Origin: a virus
Strand: one strand, 5' to 3'
Virus record (IMG/VR): IMGVR_UViG_3300032296_001698
Location: 1-30,840 of that record
DNA length: 30,840 nt
In this document: positions 16,218-25,063 of the stretch, piece by piece
How positions within the stretch are numbered: position 1 is the first letter of the stretch
Layout: each line of letters starts with the position of its first letter
Position numbers and translations under genes: made by a program
The notes under the pieces: generated by a model
Databases searched by the model: none
What the model saw: the letters and a program-made list of their open reading frames with translations, nothing else
What the model was told of the DNA's origin: nothing

Positions 16218-16727
16218 ATGGCATGTTTATTAAATTCTGGATACACACTTGGGTGTCGCGATAGCATTGGCGGCATCAGTTTAGCCTATATCGGAAATTT
16301 TGATGCAGACCAAACATATACTCTTGATGCTAGCAATAATATTGTTGGAGTTACAGGTTCAACAGTTTCTTACTATACTTTTGAGCAAGAAATGGAGACT
16401 GGAACTTTCAATCAAACAGGAGCTTATTCAACAGAAAATGGAACTATATTCTTTACTCAGGAATTAACCTTAATGTTCCATAAGAATGATGCTTCTTTGA
16501 GAAATCAATTATTAATCTTATCACAAGCAAATCTTTCTATCATTGTTAAAGACCAAAGAAGTCAATATTGGCTTTTAGGTTTCCAAAATGGAGTTAGAGT
16601 TACTGCTGGTGCTATGAATACAGGTAAAGCATTTGGAGATATGAATGGTGTTACAATCACTTTCACTGGTAAAGAGCCAGTTCCTGCTTATAGAATTGAT
16701 GATATTAATGACTTTGCTATTGTATAA
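16218..16727 (+). CDS. Probable major tail (tube) protein
   Basis: A 169-residue beta-rich protein. SYYTFEQEMETGTFNQTG, followed by TQELTLMFHKNDASLRNQLL and IIVKDQRSQYWLLGFQNGVRVT, then the ending GKAFGDMNGVTITFTGKEPVPAY, is the kind of pattern seen in siphophage tail tube proteins, where the late strand reads G-x-x-x-T-x-T-G-x-E-P. It lies directly behind the capsid gene and before a strong terminator, so both abundant virion proteins would share one transcript. A minor head protein is the alternative. Confidence 0.62.
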   Translation: MACLLNSGYTLGCRDSIGGISLAYIGNFDADQTYTLDASNNIVGVTGSTVSYYTFEQEMETGTFNQTGAYSTENGTIFFTQELTLMFHKNDASLRNQLLILSQANLSIIVKDQRSQYWLLGFQNGVRVTAGAMNTGKAFGDMNGVTITFTGKEPVPAYRIDDINDFAIV

Positions 16728-16757
16728 TAGCATTTTCTTCATAATCCTAAATAGACG

Positions 16758-16790
16758 ACCCGTAGCAACCCCGCTACGGGTTTTCTGTTT
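16758..16790 (+). terminator. Rho-independent terminator after the capsid-tail tube operon
   Basis: A nine-pair stem (ACCCGTAGC at 16758-16766, GCTACGGGT at 16773-16781) with a six-base loop is followed by TTTTCTGTTTT. It is far more GC-rich than its surroundings. The next late promoter begins directly behind it. Confidence 0.9.
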
Positions 16791-16794
16791 TAAA

Positions 16795-16823
16795 AAAGAC
16801 AAAAGATAATAACTTTATATTTA
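16795..16823 (+). promoter_or_regulatory. Putative phage late promoter P5 (AAAGACA-N14-TATATTTA)
   Basis: AAAGACA at 16795-16801 and TATATTTA at 16816-16823 with a 14-nt spacer. It abuts the T-tract of the preceding terminator and lies 18 nt before the next start, so transcription is stopped and restarted here. Confidence 0.78.
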
Positions 16824-16841
16824 TATAAAAATAAAATCCGT

Positions 16842-17045
16842 ATGAAATTAAAACTAAAACAAGAATTCATAGAATATTCTATATCATGTAAAGGAGAAAG
16901 GATATATTTTGGTGATATAAAAGAAGAAGATTACGAGAAATATTATAAAATGGGTTATACTAAATTCTTTCAAGAAGTAAAAATAAAAGAGAAAGAAATA
17001 ATTATTGAAAAAATAAATAAAGAAGAAGATAATGATACTAATTAA
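16842..17045 (+). CDS. Small hypothetical protein (67 aa) ahead of the fibre gene
   Basis: A highly charged 67-residue protein (MKLKLKQEFIEYSISCKGERIYFGDIKEEDYEKYY...) ending in a Lys/Glu/Ile helix. It looks like a short beta-alpha protein. The first gene behind late promoter P5, it overlaps the fibre gene by 14 nt. Co-expression suggests a small virion or fibre-assembly role, but no family is recognised. Confidence 0.6.
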   Translation: MKLKLKQEFIEYSISCKGERIYFGDIKEEDYEKYYKMGYTKFFQEVKIKEKEIIIEKINKEEDNDTN

Positions 17046-20000
17046 TAAAGGGGAAACAAAAAAAGTTTATTTTACTCTTAACCCTACTATCAATCCAGTT
17101 TACTACCTGTTTAAGTTTACATCAAACGACACCGGTAATTTAACATATATGATGTCTAGTGATATCTCTACGGTTAATAACTATCAATCATTTTTATTCA
17201 TAGAAGGTGGAACTAATAGTTTTGCTGGTGGATTTACAGTAAATCCTGGAACTTATGATTATGAAGTTTGGGAAACACCTTATAACAATAATTTAACAAC
17301 AGCATCTGCAAGTGGTGTTTTAGAAATAGGTCTAATGACTGTATTAGGTGATTATTGTTATTCACCTGAGATAGATACAGATTATGTTTATTATGATGAA
17401 TGCTCTGGTCCATCTGTATACGGTATAACAGGCGCAACAGGCGCAACAGGCGCAAATGGAACAAGTGGAACTTCTGGTATAGATGGCACATCAGGAACAA
17501 ATGGCACATCTGGTGAGAGTGGAACAAATGGAACAAGTGGAACTTCTGGTATAGATGGCACATCAGGTATAGATGGAACAAGTGGTTCTTCTGGCTCAAG
17601 TGGTTCTTCTGGCTCAAGTGGTTCTTCTGGGTCATCTGGAACATCAGGAACATCAGGAACAAGAGGAACCAGTGGTTCAAGTGGTTCATCAGGAACTAGT
17701 GGTTCATCAGGAACTGCTGGTTCATCAGGAACATCTATATCTGCGACTTTATTTGAAGCATATTTATTATCACCAACTTATTCTACCGTAATTGGTTATT
17801 TAACTAATAATAATAATTGGAGCGAAGGTGGAACATATTCAGGAACAAATAGTATAACAGGAACTTATCAAGGTCAATTATATTATAGTGGTTCATATTT
17901 ATTTACAGCAGTTGATGATAACTCTTGGGTTAGAATTAATTTAGCCGCTAATGCTGGTGCAACAGGTGCTACTGGTTCAAATGGTTCATCAGGAACATCA
18001 GGAACATCTGGTCAAAATGGTTCATCAGGAACATCTGGTCAAAATGGTTCATCAGGAACATCAGGTTCTTCTGGTGCAAATGGTTCATCTGGAATATCCG
18101 GTTCATCAGGAACATCAGGTTCTTCTGGTAGTTCTGGTTCATCTGGTATAGATGGTTCATCAGGAACATCAGGTTCTTCTGGTGCAATTGGTGCTACTGG
18201 TCCAGCAGGTGCAAATGGTATATCAGCAGGACAAATTTATTATTTTAATGAAAGCCAAAACTCAGATGTAAGTGGATATAAAGTTCTTTCAATAAATCCT
18301 TCTACCGCTTCTCAACAAACAGTTACGACAAATCTTACAGGTAGCCAACAAGGTGTAATGATTAGTGATTATATCACATCTCAACTTGGATTTGCTGTTA
18401 TACCTGGTGGTATTCAAAGATTTCATACTCACTTATTAAAGCAAGCAAGTAACGATAATATAGAGTTTTATGTGGAAATACAATTGGCTGATAGTTCTGG
18501 AACACCAATTGGAACAACATTAACATCTGGTAGTTCATTAGTTGGCTGGGTTGATGCTACAACACCAGTTGAGGTGACGGTTGATTTAACATTACCTACT
18601 ACAACTATTGACCCTACAAATAGAATGATAGTTCGTCTTTATTTAGATAACAATGATAGTTCTTCAAAAAGTGTAGTTTATTATACAGAAGGAACTTCCT
18701 ATTATTCTTTTGTGCTTACATCAGTAGGTGTTATTTATTCAACCTCAGGAACTTCAGGTCAAAGTGGTTCATCAGGAACATCAGGTGAAAATGGAACATC
18801 AGGAACATCAGGTGAAAGTGGAACATCAGGAACATCAGGTGAAACTGGTGCTACTGGTCCTGCAGGAGCATATGAGTATGTTGTTGAAGATACTATGAAT
18901 AAAACATTTTTAATTTCAATTACAGGCTCAACTACTTATGATGAAATTTTAATAGACCCTGAATATTTTATTGGTGGTAGTAGATTATATTCAACTGATG
19001 GTGATAATGAAACATCATTAAATTTTTCAGCTAATGGTGGTGCTAATATAGATATTGTGTCTACATCAAGTGCAAACATTACAAGCTCATTAGGTATATC
19101 AAATAACAAAACAACATTATTAAGTGTTGATAGTCCAAATACTACAACTAATAGAATTGAAGTAAGTAATGAACCAGGTGACCCATTTATTAAGGTAAAT
19201 TCATTAAATTCAACAACAAGTGAAGAAGGTGGTTTAAATGTAAACTTTCCAACAAATTTAATACTATTCTCTACTGATATAACTAATACAGCCAACATAG
19301 AGATTTCACCTAGTTCAATTAATATTACAGATGAAAGTTCTAATGCCAGCATATTAACAAAGGCTGAATATACTACAATAGAGCAAACAGCTCAAACAAC
19401 TCACTTTATTGATGGTTCTGGAAAGGCATTTATATATCATGAAGCTGGTGATAATAATTTTTCATCAATAACATATTCTATTATAAGTCAAAATGAAAGT
19501 TCAATTTTAAGTCAGGTATATAATACAACTAATACATCAAATATGGAGATTTCTTCAATTGGTGTTTCAAGTTCAACAACTGATGGAAATATAACATTAT
19601 TAAATTCTATTAATAATGCTGTAGGTGCAATTGATATATCTTGGAGTGATGCAACTTATACTTATCAAACTTATATTGATGGTTTAAATGGAACAAAAAT
19701 TATAACTAAAAATTCAGGTTTTGAGAATGCTAATATAAACTTGGCTGATGAGGCCTTTTCTACATCTACATATGATACATTATCATCAGGTGCTACATAT
19801 TCTCAAATTAATCAACAACCAAATCAAATTCAAATTATTTCACAGGATGTAAATAATTTATTATCTAATATTCAATATTTTAAGTTAGACGAAACTTCAA
19901 ACATTATAGAAGCAACTGGCTTTGAGAAAACTGAATTAATCGCTAATTCAAATTCATTTGGCTATACTGCTTATAATTTAGTAAGTGGTTCAACTACTAT

Positions 20001-20559
20001 GCTTACATTTGATAATAGTCCACAAATAGATTTAAATGTTGATGATACTTCTTTTAGTAGTAATATAAATATGGGTGCTACATCTATATCAATAACAACA
20101 GATAATCTTATTGTATCAGGATTTTCTTCTAATGTTGGTGATTTAGTTTCTATTGATAATGGTGGTAAATTAATTGCTATAACACCTGCTAGTGGTGCAA
20201 CTGCTGGTTCATTTGGTATTACAATTGATGGTGGTGGTTCTGCAATCACAACTGGTGTTAAAGGTTATGTAGAAATACCTTATTCTGGAACTATAACCGG
20301 TTGGACTATATTATCTGACCAAACAGGTTCGTGTGTAATAGATGTTTGGAAAGATACTTATGCTAATTACCCACCAACAGTAGCTGATACAATTGCTGGT
20401 TCTGAAAAGCCAACTTTATCATCAGCTATAAAAAACCAGGATTTGTCTCTTTCAACGTGGACAACATCAGTTACAGCTGGTGATATAATAGCATTTAATG
20501 TTGATAGTGCTTCAACAGTAACAAGAGTTACTTTAACTATAAAAATAACTAAATCATAA
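17032..20559 (+). CDS. Collagen-like fibre protein
   Basis: 1175 residues. A beta-rich N-terminal attachment domain (1-125, GETKKVYFTLNPTINPVYYLF...) is followed by three Gly-X-Y collagen-like blocks at about 133-237, 306-396 and 573-615, dominated by GSSGTSG, GTSGTSG and GATGATG units. Non-collagen beta segments separate the blocks, and a long Ser/Asn/Thr-rich beta region (about 620-1175) ends the protein. Collagen-like segments in phage fibres trimerise into rods. It is therefore a head or tail fibre, probably involved in adhesion. Position after the tail tube does not settle head versus tail. Other long frames in the repeat area are shadows of the biased repeat. Confidence 0.85.
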   Translation: MILINKGETKKVYFTLNPTINPVYYLFKFTSNDTGNLTYMMSSDISTVNNYQSFLFIEGGTNSFAGGFTVNPGTYDYEVWETPYNNNLTTASASGVLEIGLMTVLGDYCYSPEIDTDYVYYDECSGPSVYGITGATGATGANGTSGTSGIDGTSGTNGTSGESGTNGTSGTSGIDGTSGIDGTSGSSGSSGSSGSSGSSGSSGTSGTSGTRGTSGSSGSSGTSGSSGTAGSSGTSISATLFEAYLLSPTYSTVIGYLTNNNNWSEGGTYSGTNSITGTYQGQLYYSGSYLFTAVDDNSWVRINLAANAGATGATGSNGSSGTSGTSGQNGSSGTSGQNGSSGTSGSSGANGSSGISGSSGTSGSSGSSGSSGIDGSSGTSGSSGAIGATGPAGANGISAGQIYYFNESQNSDVSGYKVLSINPSTASQQTVTTNLTGSQQGVMISDYITSQLGFAVIPGGIQRFHTHLLKQASNDNIEFYVEIQLADSSGTPIGTTLTSGSSLVGWVDATTPVEVTVDLTLPTTTIDPTNRMIVRLYLDNNDSSSKSVVYYTEGTSYYSFVLTSVGVIYSTSGTSGQSGSSGTSGENGTSGTSGESGTSGTSGETGATGPAGAYEYVVEDTMNKTFLISITGSTTYDEILIDPEYFIGGSRLYSTDGDNETSLNFSANGGANIDIVSTSSANITSSLGISNNKTTLLSVDSPNTTTNRIEVSNEPGDPFIKVNSLNSTTSEEGGLNVNFPTNLILFSTDITNTANIEISPSSINITDESSNASILTKAEYTTIEQTAQTTHFIDGSGKAFIYHEAGDNNFSSITYSIISQNESSILSQVYNTTNTSNMEISSIGVSSSTTDGNITLLNSINNAVGAIDISWSDATYTYQTYIDGLNGTKIITKNSGFENANINLADEAFSTSTYDTLSSGATYSQINQQPNQIQIISQDVNNLLSNIQYFKLDETSNIIEATGFEKTELIANSNSFGYTAYNLVSGSTTMLTFDNSPQIDLNVDDTSFSSNINMGATSISITTDNLIVSGFSSNVGDLVSIDNGGKLIAITPASGATAGSFGITIDGGGSAITTGVKGYVEIPYSGTITGWTILSDQTGSCVIDVWKDTYANYPPTVADTIAGSEKPTLSSAIKNQDLSLSTWTTSVTAGDIIAFNVDSASTVTRVTLTIKITKS
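17430..18230 (+). repeat. Collagen-encoding direct repeats (blocks 1 and 2)
   Basis: Short units such as GGTTCATCAGGAACATCAGG recur many times in 17430-17740 and 17955-18220. They encode Gly-X-Y triplets in a single frame. The near-identical DNA makes the block prone to length change by slippage or recombination. Confidence 0.85.
18745..18870 (+). repeat. Collagen-encoding direct repeats (block 3)
   Basis: The same unit family returns here (GGAACATCAGGAACATCAGG with GGTGAAAATGG or GGTGAAAGTGG), encoding GTSGTSGE(N/S)G. It is shorter than the first two blocks and is followed by GATGPAG. Confidence 0.8.
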
Positions 20560-20786
20560 TGCAATGGATTATAAATAGCGAAGGTGAAGATTGGCAAAAT
20601 ATACTTTTTGTCTATGATGAAGGAAACTGGGAAATCACATTAGATAAAAACTTATCAGATAGGGAAATTAATTTGTTTATATTAAAAAGAGTGGATGAAT
20701 TAACAGACGAGTTTTTGGAGAAACAAACCTATGATTTCTCAGACCTAATAGTTGATTGGACCACAAAAAAAGAAGGTAATAAGTAA
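20559..20786 (+). CDS. Small hypothetical protein (75 aa)
   Basis: An acidic 75-residue protein, MQWIINSEGEDWQNILFVYDEGNWEITL..., probably one beta sheet followed by a helix (REINLFILKRVDELTDEFLEK). Its ATG shares a base with the fibre stop (TAATG), and its own stop shares a base with the next start. Such one-base overlaps imply coupled translation, so it probably serves the fibre proteins on either side, perhaps as a fibre chaperone. That role is inferred from position only. Confidence 0.6.
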   Translation: MQWIINSEGEDWQNILFVYDEGNWEITLDKNLSDREINLFILKRVDELTDEFLEKQTYDFSDLIVDWTTKKEGNK

Positions 20787-22045
20787 TGGCTACAAGAACA
20801 ATAAGTAATACAGGAGGAAATTACAACGCAACTGGAACTTGGGTTGAAGGAGCTGTGCCTACATCTGCTGATGATGTTGTGGCAACTGCAACCTCAGGTC
20901 AATTAACAGTGAATGTCGCATCGGCTGCAAGAACTATTGATTTAACAAACTATTCTAACACTATAACAGTTAATGCGTCCTGGACAATATCAGGTGCTTC
21001 TTTAACTAATACTATACCATCTACTGTTACTTGGGCAGGCTCGTCTGCTGGTTCAGTTGTATTTATCGGTGCAGCCGCAACAATTGTTAATAACTCTACA
21101 AGTAGAATTGTTAGATTATCAATTTCTGCTGGCACTAAAACAATTACAGGAACTCTTTACTGTATAGATTTTATTTCATCTGCCTCTTTAACCTTAAATG
21201 GTGGAACTATTGATGTATCTGGTAATTTAGGTGCGCAAAGTGCTAAAACCCCAAGTGGAGCTGGTTATTCAGGAACTACAAAATTCAAACTAACAGGCTC
21301 TGGTTGGATTGATATACAGATAAATGGTTCACAACTTGAAGTAGATACATCTGGAACTTATTATACAGTATCAAGTCAATTACAATTGGCTTCTGGAACA
21401 TTTTCATGGATAAATGGAACTAATGGAACATTTAGTATTATTTTACAATATGATTTAGCTAGTGCTAACACTATCGGATTAGATTTAGGCTCAAAAGTTT
21501 TAACTAATCTTTTTGTTCCTTCTGTTTATGCCTCTTCTTTAGGAACAACTAGAAATTTAAACCTAAATATAGTAGGAACTTCTCAATTTACAAATCTTGG
21601 AACTTTTCCAGTCGCTAGACCAAATACAACAGATAGTGTTACAAAGCGACTTAGAGTTTTAACTGGTGGTTTATCTGCATCTAATGTTATATTAGCACCA
21701 ACATTTAGGTCAACATCTACTACTGGTGATGCTACCTGGAACTATACCGCACCAGATATACAATTGAATAGTGATAACACTCATACTTTTGGTGATTTAA
21801 TGGCAATTGGTTCTTTTGGTGGAGTTAAACCAGTTATATCGTCTTTGACTGCTTCTACTAATACTAATATAAACTTAGTAGATAAAGAAACATCACAGAT
21901 TGTAAATTACGATTTTACAGATATAACATCTACTGGTGAACAAATAGTGGCTATTGGTGGAACTTTAACAAGAACATCTAATATTACTACAACTTATCCG
22001 TCTGGCGGTGCTGTATCTGGTGGTAGTTGGACTTTTGTTAATTAA
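20786..22045 (+). CDS. Beta-helix/adhesin-like virion protein
   Basis: 419 residues rich in Thr, Ser, Gly and Asn with regular short strands (ITVNASWTISGASLTNTIPSTVTW, LTLNGGTIDVSGNL). The start TISNTGGNYNATGTWVEGAVPTSADDVV resembles the repeat start seen in beta-helix surface proteins and adhesins. No signal peptide is present, so it is not a secreted host protein. It is translated directly behind the fibre operon and probably forms another fibre or receptor-binding part. Confidence 0.6.
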   Translation: MATRTISNTGGNYNATGTWVEGAVPTSADDVVATATSGQLTVNVASAARTIDLTNYSNTITVNASWTISGASLTNTIPSTVTWAGSSAGSVVFIGAAATIVNNSTSRIVRLSISAGTKTITGTLYCIDFISSASLTLNGGTIDVSGNLGAQSAKTPSGAGYSGTTKFKLTGSGWIDIQINGSQLEVDTSGTYYTVSSQLQLASGTFSWINGTNGTFSIILQYDLASANTIGLDLGSKVLTNLFVPSVYASSLGTTRNLNLNIVGTSQFTNLGTFPVARPNTTDSVTKRLRVLTGGLSASNVILAPTFRSTSTTGDATWNYTAPDIQLNSDNTHTFGDLMAIGSFGGVKPVISSLTASTNTNINLVDKETSQIVNYDFTDITSTGEQIVAIGGTLTRTSNITTTYPSGGAVSGGSWTFVN

Positions 22046-22074
22046 AAAGACATATTATATAAAAAGTATATTTA
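22046..22074 (+). promoter_or_regulatory. Putative phage late promoter P6 (AAAGACA-N14-TATATTTA)
   Basis: AAAGACA at 22046-22052 starts directly after the preceding stop; TATATTTA is at 22067-22074 after 14 nt. The portal ATG comes only 6 nt later, implying a leaderless or nearly leaderless transcript. Confidence 0.75.
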
Positions 22075-22080
22075 ATAGTA

Positions 22081-23220
22081 ATGGAAAAAGGAAATGAAAA
22101 TAGTAAATTTGCAATTAAAGTTTTAGACTTTGCTAAAGGACAAGTTTATCCTACTTTTAGAGAAAATAGAAATGGTTTATGGGTAGATTATGGAGATAAT
22201 AATTTATATCCACAATACCTATTAGAGGTCTATAATAATAGAAGTAATAAACATAAAGCGATTATCAATAGAAAAGTTGATATGACTACTGGTAATGGTA
22301 TTGTTCAGCCAACTACGGAAGAATTAAAAAAGTTCTTAAAAAACTCATTTGGTGAATTAGATATAGAAGAGTTATCAATAAAAATAGATTATGATTTAGA
22401 AATCTATGGTGGTTTTGCTATTAAGGTTAGATGGAATTTAGATGGGACAAGAATTGCGGCTTTAGATTATGTTCCTTATCAAAAATGTAGAATTTCTCCT
22501 TGTGAGACTAAGGTTCTGATTAGTAAGGATTGGTCGAATGTTAGAAAAAGTGAGAATAAACCAGAAGAATTTTGTAGATTTTCTAGTAAAAAATCTGTAG
22601 AATATCCAACACAAATATTTTATTATTTAAGTGATGGACCAGGACAAGAACATTATCCAATTCCTTATTATTCGTCTACATTAACTTGGATTGAATTAGA
22701 TGGTGAGATTGGTAATTTTCATCTTTCATCTGTTAGAAATGGCTTTATGCCAGGTTTTATTTTAAACTTTGCTACTGGTATTCCGACTATGGAGGAAATG
22801 GAGACAGCTTATAAAGAGTTTGAAAAAAAATACACTGGTTCAGAGAATGCTGGTAAATTCATTTTAACATTTAGTGAAGGACAAGATGGAAAACCAGAAT
22901 TAACACCAATTAATCTAAATGATAGTGATGAAAGATTTATTATGTTACATAAAGAAATGAAAGAAGAAATCTTTATAGGTCACTCTGTAGTATCACCGAT
23001 GCTATTTGGTGTAAGAACAGAAGGTCAATTAGGTGGTAGAGCTGAGTTGTTAGAAGCCTTAGCTATATTTCAATCTACTTATATAAATAAAAGGCAAGAA
23101 TTAATAGAAAAGCAATTAGATAAATTAGCATATCATGCTGGTGTGGTTGAACCAATTAAATTTAACAAATATGAAATTGATTTTGGAAATGTCGAGGCTG
23201 AACAAAAAATAACAACTTAA
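22081..23220 (+). CDS. Portal protein
   Basis: 379 residues. The segment EEIFIGHSVVSPMLFGVRTEGQLGG followed by RAELLEALAIFQSTYINKRQELIEKQLDKL is the conserved clip/stem end of HK97/PBSX-type portals. The N-terminal YGDNNLYPQYLLEVYNNRSNKHKAIINRKVDMTTG also fits. Portals form the twelve-fold ring at one capsid vertex that docks the terminase. Length is slightly short for the family but complete. It lies about 20 kb from terL, instead of next to it, and heads its own late unit with the connector gene. Confidence 0.88.
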   Translation: MEKGNENSKFAIKVLDFAKGQVYPTFRENRNGLWVDYGDNNLYPQYLLEVYNNRSNKHKAIINRKVDMTTGNGIVQPTTEELKKFLKNSFGELDIEELSIKIDYDLEIYGGFAIKVRWNLDGTRIAALDYVPYQKCRISPCETKVLISKDWSNVRKSENKPEEFCRFSSKKSVEYPTQIFYYLSDGPGQEHYPIPYYSSTLTWIELDGEIGNFHLSSVRNGFMPGFILNFATGIPTMEEMETAYKEFEKKYTGSENAGKFILTFSEGQDGKPELTPINLNDSDERFIMLHKEMKEEIFIGHSVVSPMLFGVRTEGQLGGRAELLEALAIFQSTYINKRQELIEKQLDKLAYHAGVVEPIKFNKYEIDFGNVEAEQKITT

Positions 23221-23221
23221 A

Positions 23222-23788
23222 ATGAGTAGGGTTTTACTTACAAGCACTTGGAGATTAAAAAAAAATACTCCAATACAACAAAATGTTGATGATGATTTAT
23301 TAAATCCTTATATCTTTAAGGCACAAGAAACTCATATTCAGCAAATATTAGGAACAAATCTTTATGATAAGGTTATGAATGATGTTGTTGCTAATAGTAT
23401 TAATGGTTATTATAAAATTCTTTTAGACGATTATATAACCCCTTGTTTAATTGAATGGGCTTTTTACGAGGCATTACCTTTTATTAGTTTAAAAATAACA
23501 AATAAAAGTATAGGTAGAGGTAATGCTGAATTTCTTAATGAAGGTGATTTAAATGATTTAAAATATCTTAGGCAAACTGTAAGAGATTTGGCTGAATTTT
23601 ATGGACAAAGAATAATTGGTTATTTAAAACAATATTCTAATAACTTTCCAGAATATACAACTAATAGCGGTTTAGATAAAATAGTTCCGAATGGTTCTAA
23701 TTATTTTAGTGGTGTTTATCTTGGAGGTGGTAGGTCTCAAAATTGCCGATGGGGTTTAGATGATAGGGGAACAAAATATATTTTATAA
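23222..23788 (+). CDS. Head-tail connector/neck protein (adaptor-like)
   Basis: 188 residues, mostly helical: NVDDDLLNPYIFKAQETHIQQILGTNLYDKVMNDV, then DYITPCLIEWAFYEALPFISLKITNKSIGR and LRQTVRDLAEFYGQRIIGYLKQY. This all-helical bundle ending in a disordered tail resembles phage head-completion adaptors (gp6-like/DUF6712-type in Bacteroidetes phages). It follows the portal by 1 nt, as expected for the first ring below the portal. The family name is from memory; the role is supported by position. Confidence 0.65.
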   Translation: MSRVLLTSTWRLKKNTPIQQNVDDDLLNPYIFKAQETHIQQILGTNLYDKVMNDVVANSINGYYKILLDDYITPCLIEWAFYEALPFISLKITNKSIGRGNAEFLNEGDLNDLKYLRQTVRDLAEFYGQRIIGYLKQYSNNFPEYTTNSGLDKIVPNGSNYFSGVYLGGGRSQNCRWGLDDRGTKYIL

Positions 23789-23790
23789 AG

Positions 23791-24042
23791 ATGGGTATAG
23801 AAAGTTATGTTTTAGGAACATTATTAGCAATTATAGGTTATTTTTTAAAATCAACTATGGATGATTTAAGAAAAGTAAAAGATATTGCTTATGGTAATCA
23901 AAGTGAATTAAGTGTTTTAAAAAACGACCATATAAATAAATATGACCATCTTACAGAGAAGTTTGATAAATTATGTGATAGTGTTAAGGATTTAACAAAC
24001 GAAATTAAATTATTAAATAGAGAATTTAAAAAAAAAGAATAA
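23791..24042 (+). CDS. Holin-like membrane/coiled-coil protein
   Basis: 83 residues: one hydrophobic segment at about 4-20 (SYVLGTLLAIIGYFLKS) followed by a long charged helix (DDLRKVKDIAYGNQSELSVLKND...LTNEIKLLNREFKKKE). This N-terminal-anchor plus coiled-coil plan is seen in XhlA-like holin accessory proteins and some spanins. No endolysin gene is adjacent, so lysis is only one possibility; a membrane-associated infection protein is another. Confidence 0.5.
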   Translation: MGIESYVLGTLLAIIGYFLKSTMDDLRKVKDIAYGNQSELSVLKNDHINKYDHLTEKFDKLCDSVKDLTNEIKLLNREFKKKE

Positions 24043-24045
24043 TTT

Positions 24046-25059
24046 ATGGCTTACATAGAGAGATACAAAAACGGAAGAGTTCCGACTTTCAAAAGTAAGT
24101 TTAGATATTTTATTCAATCTCAATTTTGGATAGGCGGTCGTCAATCATCACCGTTTTTATCTACAAGAGTTTATTTAGATTTAATTGATGCTGATGGTAA
24201 TGGTTTATCATCACTACCTGTGAATAGAACAACCAACTCACAGGCTAAATCAATAAATGCGATTGAAATTGATTTAGATAGAAATTTATATCTTGCCTTT
24301 TCTGGAAACGAAAGTATTACTTTAATAAAGATAAATAGTAATGGATTTTTGATATGGGAAAAATCCAAATTCTTACCATTAGTTAGTCAAACAAATTCAT
24401 TAAAAATTGATTGGAATAATAATATTTATGTTGGTGCTCAAAGAACTACAACAGCTGGAACTTATTATAACTATTTTAAATATGATACGAATGGTAATTT
24501 ATTATGGAATTTAGATACATCTGGTGTTATATTTAGTATAGCAGTTGATGCTAATAACTCATATGTTTATACTGATAAAAATACTAGCAGGTCTTATTTA
24601 ATAAAGTATGATAATGATGGTAATGAAATTTGGCAAAGACAAGTATCTTCAAATGCTATTCCGAGACAAGTTATTTATGATGGTAATGGCTATTTATATT
24701 TAACTCATACAAGACCAATACCTCAAACAACATTAAAAAAATATGATATTGATGGTAATTTAATTTGGTCTGTTGATACAGTGAATGATGTATTTGCTAT
24801 TACATTAGGACCAGATGGTAATATTTATGTTGCTGGTTATACAACAGGTTTTGTTAGGATATATAATACATCTGGCTCATTAATAAGTCAATTTAGTTCA
24901 GTTGCTTTATGTCAATCTTTATATGTTGATACAGAAGGTAATGTTTATATGTCATCAAATGATGCTTATTATAGAAAATATAATAAATCAGGTGTTTTAT
25001 TATGGTCATATCTATATAATGGAGTAGTTTTAACAAGTAAATGGACAAAAAATAATTAA
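24046..25059 (+). CDS. Beta-propeller protein (NHL/SBBP/PQQ-like repeats)
   Basis: 337 residues. After about 60 N-terminal residues, blade-like repeats recur with the form D-x-x-G-N-x-(I/L)-W or D-x-x-x-N-(I/L)-Y: NSNGFLIWE, WNNNIYVGA, DTNGNLLWN, DNDGNEIWQ, DGNGYLYLT, DIDGNLIWS, GPDGNIYVA, DTEGNVYMS, NKSGVLLWS. This predicts a five- to seven-bladed propeller. No signal peptide is present. It starts 3 nt after the holin-like gene and sits at the end of the portal unit, so a tail-tip or receptor-binding role is plausible but unproven. It might instead act inside the host. Confidence 0.72.
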   Translation: MAYIERYKNGRVPTFKSKFRYFIQSQFWIGGRQSSPFLSTRVYLDLIDADGNGLSSLPVNRTTNSQAKSINAIEIDLDRNLYLAFSGNESITLIKINSNGFLIWEKSKFLPLVSQTNSLKIDWNNNIYVGAQRTTTAGTYYNYFKYDTNGNLLWNLDTSGVIFSIAVDANNSYVYTDKNTSRSYLIKYDNDGNEIWQRQVSSNAIPRQVIYDGNGYLYLTHTRPIPQTTLKKYDIDGNLIWSVDTVNDVFAITLGPDGNIYVAGYTTGFVRIYNTSGSLISQFSSVALCQSLYVDTEGNVYMSSNDAYYRKYNKSGVLLWSYLYNGVVLTSKWTKNN

Positions 25060-25063
25060 AATT

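Noticed and set aside
17234-18187. Long opposite-strand and alternate-frame open frames over the collagen repeats
   Set aside because: They consist of monotonous Leu/His/Met or Gln/Glu/His/Leu translations of the same repeat and have no independent coding character.
17430-18230. Possible CRISPR array because of regular short repeats
   Set aside because: There are no spacers of constant length, and the repeats are in one reading frame as Gly-X-Y codons.
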